A DNA stretch of 64,000 nucleotides from Siphonodentalium dalli (taxonomy: Eukaryota; Mollusca; Scaphopoda; Gadilida; Siphonodentaliidae). A program made the position numbers and the translations under genes. Location of the stretch: the NCBI GenBank assembly GCA_032622095.1, contig CP136068.1, forward strand, positions 129,279,989 to 129,343,988, read 5' to 3'. Positions 1 to 12,589 of this stretch are shown piece by piece. A model generated the notes under the pieces. It worked only from the letters and a program-made list of their open reading frames with translations, searched no databases and had not been told where the DNA came from. Within the stretch, counting starts at the first letter, position 1. Every line of letters begins with the position of its first letter.

Positions 1-263
1 AAGCTGACTAACCACTGAGATTGGTCTAAATGAAACTAGTATGCCTAAATCACATTTCATCTCATTGTTCCACTTCCGATTCCGCAATTTTACAATATCC
101 AATAATCGGAAGTCACGTGTCAATTTCGCTAAATAGCATACACTCTTTCCTGAATTTCGTCTCATCGTATAGAAAATATAAACAAAATTATATGACGCCA
201 TTCACCTGCCTAAGGTATAAACAACAACGCTCGCCTGCGGCGAGCTGGTGATTGCTATAAGCG

Positions 264-432
264 TTCAGACCCTTGGAACATTAGTAGGAACACACATATA
301 AGTGATCGGAGACCCTAGGGACATTATTAAGAACATATATATAAGTGTTCGGTGACCCCAGGAACATTAGTAGGAACATCTATATAAGTGTTCAGAGGCT
401 CCTAGGAACATCTAAAGTAGCTGTTCCCTCGC
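264..432. repeat. Degenerate minisatellite, about 55-bp unit
   Basis: Three to four imperfect copies of a unit running roughly accc-tggaacattagtagg-aacatatatataagtgttcgg follow each other. Divergence between units is high, so the array is old. The flanking 1-263 and 433-700 show no gene that I can support; the short ORFs there lack any recognisable domain. Confidence 0.6.
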
Positions 433-700
433 TACGCTAATTTGCATAATTCGGCCTGTGGGAACACTTATCGAACATTAGGCTACTCTGGGAACACTAG
501 CACTAACGTTCTAGCATATAATAAGTACTTAATAGCGCAATGGGTCAGAAGTGCCCTTAGTGTTCTCAGTAGTGTTCTCAGACATTTCTCAGAACACTTG
601 TCGAACATTAGGCGAACATGTTCGAGTTCGGCATGGAAGCCCACATAATTTAATGTAGTGAAGAATACTGGAAGAAAGTTAAATTCATAAAAGATCAAGC

Positions 701-1138
701 CTGCAAATAGTGTATCTGTCATTTGCAGAATGAGGTCCCCATATGGTGAATTTAGTAACGCTATCCCACACAGCAGGCTAGCATTATCAAATTCACCCTC
801 TGGGAACCTCATTCTGCTTAGCCACACCTGCTATGGGAGACCCAGGATCAGATTGAATTTCCCCGGTTGAAGTTGGTGATGTTGACCCATTAATAACCTG
901 ATTACGCATATTTTATCTTCTGCAAATTAGGGTATATAGAAACTGAACAGAAGGGGAAAAGTAAACAAAACATTGCTAATTTGAGACTATAGATACTTCC
1001 CAGAAGATGAGTTCCAAGCAGAATAGGGTCCCCAGGGGGTGAATTTGGTGATGCTAACCCACGTGGCAGGATAGTGTCACTAAATTAACAATCCGGACCT
1101 CATTCTGAAAATGACAGACACACTATTATATTTGCAGG
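701..1138 (-). mobile_element. Palindromic-ended MITE (family P), full copy
   Basis: The element starts CCTGCAAATAGTGT and ends in the inverse of it. Each terminal ~110 bp is itself an inverted repeat: a gaatgaggtcccc-gtgaatttagtgatgct arm folds back on its own complement. The whole ~438-bp element is the reverse complement of 57844-58280, which fixes both ends. No ORF is present, so it is non-autonomous. Partial copies lie at 21268-21376, 23085-23262 and 26735-26960. The transposase superfamily is not identifiable from the ends. Confidence 0.75.
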
Positions 1139-1413
1139 TATGTATAATATATGGCATCTTTAAAAAAGCTGATCTACAAAGTAGGAATTTTCAATTGGAG
1201 GCATTTAGAAATCCACACCAGGATCATAGCACTTTGACCAGGGCTGATATAGCCACTGGGAGTGCTCCTTATTCCCATTGAGATACTGGTAGTTTCAAAA
1301 GTATTAATTTTCAGCGCTATGTTAATAAGTTCTCATATACCTTATCCCAAACTACATATACATAATTTAGTTGCTCATATAAATTAAAACTCATCTACTT
1401 TTCCCTATTTCAG

Positions 1414-1557
1414 GTCAACAGAAAACTCCATGAAGAATACATAACTGATGATCTGAAAATAATGTGTGCCGACCCAACGACAAGGCTATTAAGGAAGTGG
1501 TATCTGAACCCGCCAGCCCAAAATAGTCTGTTATCTTCACGTAATACTGTTTGTTAA
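1414..1557 (+). CDS. Candidate 3'-terminal exon of an unidentified gene
   Basis: A pyrimidine-rich tract (ttttccctatttcag) ends at 1413 as a good 3' splice site. Only the phase-0 reading after it is open: 47 codons beginning VNRKLHEEYITDDLKIM and ending RNTVC before TAA at 1555-1557. The other two phases stop within about 30 bases. The composition is charged and protein-like, but I recognise no family. It sits outside the repeats that fill the surroundings. No upstream exon of the same gene can be assigned inside the window, and no strong polyadenylation signal stands immediately downstream. It could be a chance ORF after a chance acceptor. Confidence 0.35.
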   Translation, partial: VNRKLHEEYITDDLKIMCADPTTRLLRKWYLNPPAQNSLLSSRNTVC

Positions 1558-1638
1558 TTTTCCCATGCAAACCAGGGTTCACGCCGCCAATTGCCAATTT
1601 AGCAAATTGATTTACAAAACAAATTGGCAGCTAGCTTT

Positions 1639-2290
1639 TTAGCTTACCTCAGACGAAGTCTCCGGTGGAGCTATAGTCATCACTCGTCCCTCGTCGGTCG
1701 CCCGTCTGTCCATCCGTCCATCTGTTCATCTGTCAGGAATCATCTACTCTAGAACCATAAGACCGAATGGGTTCATATTTGGTGCGCACATTTCCTAGGT
1801 TATTCACATTCAGATTAGTTCAAATGAGGTCACCAGGTCAAATAGTTGCAAAGCTAGGACCATAACTCTTTCCCACCATAGTAATTTTTAAAACGACTTC
1901 TCAAGTTTCATTGGGCCGAATGGTTCATATTTGGTATAAAGGGTCCTTGGGTGACTATGGTTCAGATTTGTTCAAATGAGGTCACTGGGTCGAATGTGGG
2001 CGGAGCCAGTGACTTAACTCCAAATTTGTTTTAAAAATATTCTTCAGATTCAACTCCTTGCTCAATTTAAGCAAAAACAAAACACATTAAAAAAAGACAT
2101 TAAATTTCTATTTCCAATTTTTTTTTTATGAAAATTTAGTATTTTATATTAAAATAAATTTTTTAAACACTAACCACATTATAACATCCGCCAGGGTACT
2201 CTACTCATCCCAAAACAATTAGTTGAAATCGGTCCAGGGAAAATCACAAACACATAGAGATTGTTACCCTTGCCAATTGAGGGTCAAAGT
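1639..2290 (+). mobile_element. AGCTCACC-type interspersed repeat, copy 1
   Basis: The left end is tttttagcttacctcagacgaag, a slight variant of TTAGCTCACCTGAGACGAAG seen at 15445 and 57024. The body has the family landmarks in order: a gtccgtccgtc-rich stretch, tcatatttggtgtggatgttcccta, two gaggtcactgggtcaaat blocks, an A/T-rich stretch, then aacatccgccagggtactc. No ORF is present. Sequence identity between copies is moderate, so this is an old non-coding family. Confidence 0.7.
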
Positions 2291-2849
2291 AAGTATATGT
2301 ACCCCTGTTACAAATGTTTTTCTTTCACATTCCTAATGCCACAATACTATTTGAGAAGTCATCTCTTTCACTAACAATATAAAGTTTGTCTGACTGCCAT
2401 TCTCTATGTCTCCTGTGTATGGAATGGGATCTTATCTTATCTGACGGCGGTTGATAAACAAATCACAGATAATTTTTATTTGTGTCATTCATTTCAATTT
2501 AAATTAGATTAGTTCCCATGTGCTGTACAGGCAAGTGTTACATTGTGTCTATATAGGCTATTGACTTCTTTTCATCTGTGATAATGATGTGTCTTATTTA
2601 TTATTTCAAGGACAATTATCAGAGGTGCCATGTTGATAACCCATCCCTTAATTTTGAAACTTATTTTAATGAAAATGAACTCACTTCAACTTCTATAATA
2701 TACCATTTGAGATTACTAGATCAATGAATCTCATAGATTGGGATTTACATTTGGTTCAAAGATAAACTCCCGCATCACCCTGCCCATGCTATGAATTCAT
2801 GTTTAGTACTTGTATATAGATTCCTATATTGCATGTAATAATTTTGATA
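2291..2849. other. Intergenic/intronic sequence, nothing recognised
   Basis: A/T-rich sequence with no splice-bounded ORF, hairpin or repeat that I can support. Confidence 0.5.
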
Positions 2850-3665
2850 TATACCGGTCGACCAAAAACATGGCCGCCAGCAGCCATCTTGTATTTTACT
2901 CTTTGCATGACTAAATCCTTTGGCGCGGGCTACAGGTCGTAACTTTGGTCGGATCTTCGTGAAATTTGTCATGAATGTTGACATTGACATGTAGATGGGA
3001 ACGAGTCCTTTTGGTGTCATTCCGCCAAAAAACATGGCCGCTGGTTGCCATTTTGGATTTCAAAAATAAATCCATTGGCGCGGGCTACAATTCGTACTAT
3101 TCGTCTGATCATCATGAAATTTGTCAAGTATGTTAATATTGACATGTAGATGGAAAATTCAGTCCATTAGCACGGGCTACAGGTCGTATCTTTTGTCGGA
3201 TCATCATTTAATTTGTCAACGGATGTTAATATTGACATGTAGATGGGAACGAGTCATTTTGGGGTCATTCGGCCAAAAAAAAACGGCCGCCAGCAGCCAT
3301 CTTGGATTTTACTCTTTGTATGACTAAATCCTTTAGCACGGGCTACAGGTCGTACCTTTAGTCTGATCATCATAAAATTTGTCATGGCTGTTGAAATTGG
3401 AATGTAGATGGGAACGAATAATTTTGGGGTCATTCGGCCAAAAAAGATGGCCGCCAGCAGCCATCTTGGATTTTACTCTTTGTTTGACTAAATTCTTTGG
3501 CACGGGCTAAAGGTCCTACCTTTGGTCGGATCATTATGAACTTTGTAATGGCTGTTTACATTGACATGTAGATGGGATCGATGCATTTTGGGTTTCCTAT
3601 TCCTCCATTTACTGTCAACCATTAAATTATTCCCCTACCCAAGTTGAGCTACAGTGTCATTGACA
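2850..3665 (+). repeat. AGCTCAAC-type element, 3' portion with ~200-bp internal repeats
   Basis: About four tandem imperfect units run ggcgcgggctacaggtcgta, then aaatttgtcatg-atgttgacattgacatgtagatgggaacgagtcat, then cggccaaaaa-catggccgcc-agccatcttggattt. The segment ends in the family tail, ccaagttgagctacagtgtcattgac. No coding capacity is apparent; the ORFs on both strands here are shadows of the repeat. Confidence 0.8.
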
Positions 3666-3671
3666 CTTTCA

Positions 3672-3920
3672 TTTATCCACTAGTTTGTTGATGTTCACAT
3701 TTAAATATGTGTGGAATTACACCTCAAGCCTTTATTTACCCACTAGTTTATTGTGTTCACATTTAAATATGTGTGAAATTACATCATGCCTTTATTTATC
3801 CACTAGTTTGTTGTGTTCACATTTAAATATGTGTGAAATTACATCTCAAGCCTTTATTTTACCACTAGTTTGTTGTGTTCGCATTTAAATATGTGTGAAA
3901 TTACATCGCAATCCTTTATT
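3672..3920 (+). repeat. 61-62 bp minisatellite, four units
   Basis: Unit: ccactagtttgttgtgttc, acatttaaatatgtgtgaaa, ttacatctcaagcctttattta. Two-unit versions recur at 5975-6110, 6826-6950 and 7666-7788, always just before the AGCTCAAC head, so the minisatellite travels as part of the larger unit. Confidence 0.85.
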
Positions 3921-4336
3921 AGCTCAACTTACTTTGTAAGTTTGAGCTATTGCCATGGGTTGGCGTCCGTCGTCCGTGTGTATGTGTGTGCGTCCGTCAA
4001 CAATTTCCTTTGGCGCGGGCTACAGATCGTATCTTTGGTCTGATCTTTATGAAATTTGTCACGAATGTTGACATTGACATGTAGATGGGAACGAGTCATT
4101 TTGGGGTCATTCGGCCAAAAAACATGGCCGCTAGTGGCCATCTTGGATTTTACTCTTTGCATCACTAAATCCTTTGACACATCCTACATACCACATCTCT
4201 GATCCGATCATCACCAACCTTCATATGGATCATCGGGCGACCTCTTGATGGGAACGAGTCATTTTGGTGTCATTTGGCCAAAAAACATGACCACCGTCAG
4301 CCATCTTGGATTTTACTCTTTGCATCACTAACTAGA

Positions 4337-5341
4337 ATGCACTCAGAGAGATGCCAACGTGCACAAAAATGTAATAAACAATAATTTAAAAAATAATTTC
4401 ACTGTATTTTACTTAATTTATTTAATTTAATGTTAGCAAAAAAAGACAATTACCATTTCTCATTTCATCACAGATAAAAGGCAAATTACTATATTAATCA
4501 TTTAAGTAATTAAAACCAATTCCATGTTGCCGAAAGGATGAGACTTTAATATCGATTACATTTTTTTCAGTGGCATATTTTCATTTTCATTTTCCGATAG
4601 TCAAAGTTGACCAAAGGAGCAATTATAAGAAATAATTAATACCATTTGTGTAAATATTGATAACAGCCAATATGCAACAATAAATATCAATAATTAATCA
4701 ATAATTGATCAATAACGATCATTTTATGTAATAATAAACTCTTCAAACGGTGTTTGTGTCAACAAATGCGTTTTGTTTTGTGTTACGTCATTCGTCGTAT
4801 TTGACCCGGAACTCGGCTGAAGGTTAGGCTATTCAGCCTATAGCGTCGAATTACGAAATCGCGTTTTGAATGTCTCTCTTTTTCCGCACGATAAAAAAAG
4901 GTCTTCGCAGGAACCAAAAATGACACAACTTCCCAATTATAAGTAAAAATACCCAAATGAAGGAGTCCATGTAGGTCCCGAAGGAGTCTATAGACTCTTT
5001 GATGTAGAGTTCTGATGGAGAAAATGTAGGTCGATCTATTTTTGTCATAACTCTGACGTATTTTGACCTGGGAGAAAAAATCGAAATCGAGGCTCACTAC
5101 GAGCATGCCAGTTTTAAATATAGAAACAGGGAATCCCGACAAATGGCGATATCGGCGACAAACAAATAATCGAAAACAACACATAAAATAAACATAGCAA
5201 AAACGCGGCACAGTAAAAATGTCAGAACGCCACGAGGTTTTACGTCGTTTCTGGGGGCGTCATGGAGTGAAACGGAGTAGGGTAACACCAACGTACGCAC
5301 CCACGAATCTGTCTGATCGCCATACTGTTGCGTGAGCGCAC
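4337..5341. mobile_element. ~1-kb insertion of unknown type inside the repeat array
   Basis: The repeat text breaks at ctctttgcatcacta and resumes at taaatattttggcgcgggctac, which is how intact units read through at 8390-8415. About 1.0 kb unlike anything else in the window lies between. A possible TAA direct repeat flanks it. It contains a 142-codon minus-strand ORF (4783-5211) with no recognisable domain. No clear terminal inverted repeats were found. Confidence 0.45.
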
Positions 5342-6110
5342 GTAAATATTTTGGCGCGGGCTACAGGTCGTATCTTTGGTCTGATCTTCATGAAATTTGA
5401 CAAGAATGTTGACATTGACATGTAGATGGTAACGAGTCATTTTGGGGTCATTCGGCAAAAAAACATGGCCGCTGGTGGCCATCTTGGATTTCAAATTTGA
5501 ATCCATTGGCGCGGGCTACAGGCCATATATATACTGTTTGTCTGATCATCATAAAATTTGTCATGAATGTTGACATTTACATATAGATGGGAACGAATCA
5601 TTTCAGGATAATTCGGCCAAAAACATGGCCGCTAGTGGCCATCTTGGATTTTACTCTTTGCATCACTAAATACTTTCACACACCCTACAGACCACAACCC
5701 GAATCCGATCATCACCAAACTTCATACGGATCATCGGGGTGACCTCTTGATGGGAACGAGTCATTTTGGGGTCATTCGGCAAATCAGTATGGCCATTTTG
5801 GATTTTACTCTTTGTATGACTAAATATTTCTACAAAATCCATTAGCATGGGTTATAGACCGATTTCATTTACATCTTGTCTTACTCAGACATTTCAATTA
5901 GCATCTTTCCTAATTCCTCCATTTACTGTCAACCATTAAATTATTCCCCCACCTAAGTTGAGCTACAGTGTCATTGGCCCCTTTTTTACCCACTAGTTTG
6001 TTGTGTTCATATTTAAGTATGTGTGAAATTACATCTCAAGCCTTTATTTACCTACTAGTTTGGTGTGTTAACATTTAAAAATGTGTGAAATTACATCTCA
6101 AGCCTTTATT

Positions 6111-7788
6111 AGCTCAACTTACTTTGTAAGTTTGAGCTATTGGCATGGGTTGGCGTCCGTCGTCCGTGTGTGTGTCCGTGTGCCCGGCATCAATTTCCTT
6201 TGGCGCGGGCTACAGTTCGTATCTTTGATCTGATCTTTATGAAATTTGTCATGATTGTTGACATTGACATGTAGATGAGAACGAGTCATTTTGGGGTCAT
6301 TCGGCCAAAAAAAACCAGCGGCCATCTTGGATGTCAAAATTAAATCCATTGGCGCGGGCTACAGTCAGCACTATTTGTGTGATCATCATGAAATTTGTCA
6401 TGAATGTTGACATTTAAATTTAGATCGGAACGAGTCATTTTAGGATCATTCGGCCGAAAAACATGGCCGCTGGTGGCCATCTTGAATTTTACTCTTTGCA
6501 TCACTAAATCCTTTGACACATCCTACAGACCACATCTCTGATCCGATCATCACCAAACTTCATATGGATCATCGGGGTGACCTCTTGATGGGAACGAGTC
6601 ATTTTGGGGTCATTCGGCAAATCAGTATGGCCATTTTGGATTTTACTCTTTGTATGACTAAATATTTCTACAAAATCCATTAGCATGGGTTATAGACCGA
6701 TTTTATTTACATCTTGTCTTACTCAGACATTTCAATTAGCATTTTTTCCTAATTCCTCCATTTACTGTCAACCATTAAATTATTCCCCTACCTAAGTTGA
6801 GCTACAGTGTCATTGACACTTTCATTTACCCACTAGTTTGTTGTGTTCATATTTAAGTATGTGTGAAATTACATCTCAAGCCTTTATTTACCTACTAGTT
6901 TGGTGTGTTAACATTTAAATATGTGTGAAATTACATCTCAAGCCTTTATTAGCTCAACTTACTTTGTAAGTTTGAGCTATTGGCATGGGTTGGCGTCCGT
7001 CGTCCGTGTGTGTGTCCGTGTGTCCGCATCAATTTCCTTTGGCGCGGGCTACAGTTCGTATCTTTGATCTGATCTTTATGAAATTTGTCATGAATGTTGA
7101 CATTGACATGTAGATGGGAACGAGTCATTTTGGGGTCACTCGGCCAAAAAAAACCAGCGGCCATCTTGGATGTCAAAATTAAATCCATTGGCGCGGGCTA
7201 CAGTCAGCACTATTTGTGTGATCATTATGAAATTTGTCATGAATGTTGACATTTAAATTTAGATCGGAACGAGTCATTTTAGGATCATTCGGCTGAAAAA
7301 CATGGCCGCTGGTGGCCATCTTGAATTTTACTCTTTGCATCAATAAATCCTTTGACACATCCTACAGACCACATCTCTGATCCGATCGTCACCAAACTTC
7401 ATATGGATCATCGGGGTGACCTCTTGATGGGAACGAGTCATTTTGGGGTCATTCGGCAAATCAATATGGCCATTTTGGATTTTACTCTTTGTATGACTAA
7501 ATATTTCTACAAAATCCATTAGCATGGGTTATAGACCGATTTCATTTACATCTTGTCTTACTCAGACATTTCAATTAGCATCTTTCCTAATTCCTCCATT
7601 TACTGTCAACCATTAAATTATTCCCCTACCTAAGTTGAGCTACAGTGTCATTGACACTTTCATTTACCCACTAGTTTGTTGTGTTCATATTTAAGTATGT
7701 GTGAAATTACATCTCAAGCCTTTATTTACCTACTAGTTTGGTGTGTTAACATTTAAATATGTGTGAAATTACATCTCAAGCCTTTATT
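6111..7788 (+). repeat. ~840-bp higher-order tandem repeat, two full units plus a partial third
   Basis: The head agctcaactt recurs at 6111, 6951 and 7789, giving periods of 840 and 838 bp. The units are nearly identical over their length, including the two-copy minisatellite, while the sub-units inside each one differ strongly. This is a recent segmental amplification of an older repeat. A partial third unit runs from 7789 to about 8240. Confidence 0.85.
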
Positions 7789-9765
7789 AGCTCAACTTAC
7801 TTTGTAAGTTTGAGCTATTGGCATGGGTTGGCGTCCGTCGTCCGTGTGTGTGTCCGTGTGTCCGCATCAATTTCCTTTGGCGCGGGCTACAGTTCGTATC
7901 TTTGATCTGATCTTTATGAAATTTGTCATGAATGTTGACATTGACATGTAGATGGGAACGAGTCATTTTGGGGTCATTCGGCCAAAAAAAACCAGCGGCC
8001 ATCTTGGATGTCAAAATTAAATCCATTGGCGCGGGCTACAGTCAGTACTATTTGTGTGATCATCGTGAAATTTGTCATGAATGTTGACATTTAAATTTAG
8101 ATCGGAACGAGTCATTTTAGGATCATTCGGCCGAAAAACATGGCCGCTGGTCGCCATCTTGAATTTTACTCTTTGCATCACTAAATCCTTTGACACATCC
8201 TACAGACCACATATCTGATCCGATCATCACCAAACTTCATATGGATTGGCGCGGGCTACAGGTCGTACTGTTCGTTTGATCATCATGAAATTTGTCATGT
8301 ATGTTAATATTGACATGTAGATGGGAACGAGTCATTTTGGGCTCATTTGGCCAAAAAACATGGCCGCCGTCAGCCATCTTGGATTTTACTCTTTGCATCA
8401 CTAAATATTTTCGCGCGGGCTACAGGTCGTATCTTTGGTCGGATCTTTGTGAAATTTGTCATGAATGTTGACATTGACATGTAGATGGGAACGAGTCATT
8501 TTAGGATCATTCGGCAAAAAAATATGGCCGCTGGTGGCCATCTTGGATTTTACTCTTTGCATCACTAAATCCTTTTGACACATCCTGCAGACCACATCTC
8601 TGATCCGATCATCATCAAACTTCATATGGATCATCGAGGTGACCTCTTGATGGGAACGAGTCATTTTGGTTCATTTGGCCTAAAAACATGGCTGCCGTCA
8701 GCCATCCTGGATTTTACTCTTTGCATCACTAAATATTTTCACATACCCAACAGACCACAACCCTGATCCGATCATCACCAAACTTCATATTCATCATTGG
8801 GATGGCTCCTAGTTTGGGCACGATTCATTTTGGGGTAATTCGGCTAAAAAACATTGCCGCTGGTGGCCATCTTGGATTTCAAAATTGAATCCATTTGCGC
8901 GGGCTACAGGCCGTACTGTTTGTCTGATCATCATAAAATATGTCATGAATGTTGACATTTACATGTAGATGGGAATGAGTAGTCATTTTAGGATTAATCG
9001 GCCTAAAAACATGGCCACAGGCGGCCATCTTGGATTTTACTCTTTGCATCACTAAATCCTTTGACACATCCTACAGACCACATCCCTGATCCGATCATCA
9101 CCAAACTTCATATGGATCATCGGGGTGACCTCTATATGGGAATCAGTCATTTTGGGGTCATTCGGCAAAATAATATGGCCACTAATGGCCATTTTGGATT
9201 TTACTTTTTGTATGAGTAAATATTTCTACAAAATCCATTAGCATGGGTTATAGACCGATCTGTTTGTTTGATCTTCATGAAATTTGCAATGGATGTTAAC
9301 ATTGACATGTCGATGGGAACGAGTCATTTTGGGGTCATTCGGCAAAAAAACATGGCCGCCGGTAGCTATTTTAGAATTTACTCTTTGCACCACTAAATAC
9401 TTTGGCACACCCTACAGACCACAACCCTGATCCGATCATTATGAAACTTGTCATGAATGTTGATACTGACATGTAGATGGAAACGAGTCATTTTGGGGGT
9501 CATTCAGCCAAAAACAATGGCCGCTGGTGGCCATCTTGGATTTCAAAATTGAATCCGTTGACGCGGGCTACAGGCCGTACTGTTTGTCTGATCTTCATAA
9601 AAATTATCATGGATGTTCACATTGAGATGAAGATTGGAACGAGTCATTTTAGAGTCATTCGGCCGAAAAACAATTAGCACCTTTCCTAATTCCTCCATTT
9701 ACTGTCAACCATTAAATTATTCGGCTACCTAAGTTGACCTACAGTGTCATTGACACTTTCATTGT

Positions 9766-11312
9766 TAACCTCCTCAATTTAGTACAAATTACAAATATAT
9801 ACATGTTATATAAATATGCATGCAAATGTTATTCTAATCAAAATACTAATCACAAGATTAATCTTACAGTGTTTACGTCATGTCACACGCATGCGGTCTT
9901 GTTCTGACATTTTCAAGTTTCACGTGTTAGTGAGTTCGGCGATAATCTAAATAATTTAGAAATGGGAAGGTATACATAGAGGTTCGCGAATGCCAGTTGC
10001 CCTTTTAAAACCTGATTAGCAATAACACATGTGTGTGATCGAGCGAAATAAAATTTCCATATAAAATATTTACTGGACATCACTGTTGAGTGTTGGAACT
10101 TGAGAATGTGTGTCGTCATGTTACCTTCTCGGGTGAAATTAGACAAGGGTTTTAGACATCGAATTCAGAAAGTAGCATACATCATATGATAATGGCCTAT
10201 TTAATGACAATGGAGATGAAAAGAAAGAAAAGAGTTTCTCACGCAAGAGTTCCCCCACCCCATTTGTTTGGTTTTGTTCAGTTTTTTTTTTTTTAATTCT
10301 TTTTTTTTTTGCTTGTTTTTTTCTCGATGGGCCCCGGATCATATCAGAAATCGACGTAGATCATGCCATGAATCTCTACTCTGGCTAATGCCCGTTGATA
10401 TCATATTCCACCAGTACAAAACCTTAGATACAAAACCTGGAAAGTCGGCCACATATTTCCGCGATCCTACGTATTAGATCTGGCTTGTTGTCAAATCTCT
10501 GTCTCTAAAATACAGCTTCCATGTGAATATTGGCAACTTTCTTTCACTGTCTGTAGGCAACTATCATTGTTTTTATGACTGAGGCGCTGTCAGCGAAGCT
10601 GAAATTATCACTGCATGTCACATACTTAATTCTGTTCAGTTGTGTAACTTTTTTTAATTTTCAGTTGGGTATATACGGTGCTTTTATAAAACATTTACAT
10701 TTGGGTACACAGCTTTCATAAAATGAAAATGTATATTTTCTAAAATCATGGTACCCAACTGAAAATTTAAAAAAAAGCTGGATACCCTGCATGGAACGAA
10801 AGCGGGTGATGTTCAGTGACAATTTAATTCAGTGTCAGTGACTACCAATAAGTGAAGTTCATTGTGTTGATATATAACTAAGATATAACATTGCGAACGG
10901 GGCCGCCTTCTCCAGATACCCTTCAATATAGGTGAAGATCCCACTCGAAATTGCATGTTTTTGCTGTGACTTTTGTGAGTCGATATCGCAATAGGCCTAT
11001 ATAAACATTGAATTAATCACCCAGGGGGAATCCCATATTTATAAACGACGCAAAGCAAAATCGCTCAAAGTCACTTAAATCGTGAAAATTCGAGTTGGGA
11101 CCTTCACCTACAATTAATGAAGTACATTATTAAGGAACTGAGATCTCTATTCCCTGCGTTATTTGTTCGACTTTATAAGGCTTCCTGTCAAAACTTCAAA
11201 AAGTTCCAATGTTTTGTATTGGTGGAATATGATCTCTACGGGCCTTAGTATAAGAGTATAGAGAGTGATGAGATGATTTAAAATCGATTAGAGCTGTATA
11301 TGCATGTGCATA
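9766..11312. other. No gene recognised; one A/T-rich inverted repeat
   Basis: No supported ORF. A poly-T tract lies at 10280-10320. Arms tttttttaattttcagttgg (about 10648-10669) and its complement (about 10751-10776) form an inverted repeat around a ~80-bp spacer that itself contains related tttaca/tgggta motifs, which could be a small degraded MITE. Confidence 0.5.
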
Positions 11313-11505
11313 CTATTTGCCATGGATGTTAATATTGACATGTAGATAGGAACGAATCATTTTGGGGTCATTCGGCAAAAAAAACCATGGCTGCCAGCGG
11401 CCATGTTGGATTTCAAAATTCAATCCATTAGAATGGCTACAGGCTGTACTGTTTGTCTGATCATCATGAAATTGTTCATTTATGTTAATTGTTAATATTG
11501 ATATT
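11313..11505 (+). repeat. Isolated fragment of the AGCTCAAC-type internal repeat
   Basis: One unit (atggatgttaatattgacatg, ggggtcattcggcaaaa, ccatgttggatttc) followed by the start of a second, with no head or tail. Confidence 0.75.
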
Positions 11506-12260
11506 CTAAGGTATTTTAAGCCAAATTCATTGCAAAAAGAGTCAAAAAGACTTGCAGGAAAAAAAAATTGAGTTGCAGAAAAAATTGTTTGTTGGTTCCA
11601 TCGACCACCCACACATCCAGGCATACGTGCCCTGAAATATCCCCCCTGATAACGGAACAATATTCATTGTTTCTATGCCAAAAATTATTGATGTTAATAA
11701 ATTGTATATGGGTTCAATACTAAAATTCCCAAAAACACAATATGCAAATGCAATCTTTTTATTTTAGCACAAAATGTTGATTAAGTTTATTACTATTAGA
11801 ATAAAAATAACCGAAAAACAAAATAATTTCATTATTGAATAAAAGGTCAGCAGACCACAGTATCCCCCGAAAATGTGGCAAGTCGATGCTGCTTTGTTAA
11901 AGAAAGTAAAAAAAATGTTGAAATTTTCTAAGTCGAAAAGGGTTAATAACTCCGTAAAAAACAAATTCCGTCATTTTGCACATCTCCAATATGTGGGTAA
12001 CAATATTCTGAAGTTTCAAATATCTACGATCAAAACTGTAGGAGGAGTTGATTACACCATGAAGGGACCCTCATACAGAAAATTATAACAAATGTTGAAA
12101 CTTATCCAAACCCCCAAAGTCTGATAAGTGTGGCGTAAGTGTTGACAAATTTTTCCAAAGTTCCATACGTGTGTACCTACCTATAAGTGTGGGCAGCATT
12201 CCCAAACATTTTAAAACAAACATGACATTTGCAACTTATTCTCTATTCCTATTATCTCAA
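11506..12260. other. Nothing recognised
   Basis: Low-complexity A/T-rich DNA; short ORFs on both strands have no domain similarity I can name. Confidence 0.45.
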
Positions 12261-12261
12261 A

Positions 12262-12480
12262 ATGTATCTTTTGGCCGATTTGATGGTATGGGTGGTTGGC
12301 CCGCCCCAAATACCCCCTAGAAACAACCCACCATCACCCCCAGGGATTACCATACCCAGGGGGTGAAAATAGGGTATGGACCATTTTCGAGAATGGTAAT
12401 GATTATGGCTGATTTGATGGCATGGGTAGGTGGCCCGCCCCAAATACCCCTAGAAACACCTCCACCTCCCCCGACCCATC
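12262..12480. repeat. Two-copy tandem repeat, ~140 bp period
   Basis: ccgatttgatggtatgggtgg followed by cccgccccaaataccccctag at about 12277 recurs at about 12410 with few changes. The spacer contains a smaller inverted pair (catacccaggg / agggtatgg). Confidence 0.6.
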
Positions 12481-12589
12481 ACCACCCACACAATGATGTA
12501 AACTGAACAAAACTGAATTCTCACTTCACTGTCAGTACACTGCAGTGTCAGTTTTATGACTGTATTTGCAGATGCAGACCGGCTATTGG

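Larger units (their letters stand above)
3921..9765 (+). repeat. AGCTCAAC-type repeat mega-array
   Basis: Heads (agctcaacttactttgtaagtttgagctattg) occur at 3921, 6111, 6951 and 7789. Tails (cctaagttgagctacagtgtcattg) occur near 5950, 6793, 7630 and 9730. Between them the ~200-bp gcgcgggctacagg unit repeats many times. Head and tail are mutually inverted (agctcaactt / aagttgagct), like short terminal inverted repeats. No transposase or reverse transcriptase ORF is found. Short minus-strand ORFs of 60-90 codons recur only because the DNA unit recurs. Confidence 0.8.

Noticed and set aside
5666-8026. Recurring 60-80 codon minus-strand ORFs (NDPKMTRSHLHVNVN type)
   Set aside because: They repeat because the ~200-bp DNA unit repeats, they begin and end at arbitrary points of the unit, and the units elsewhere carry stops in the same frame.
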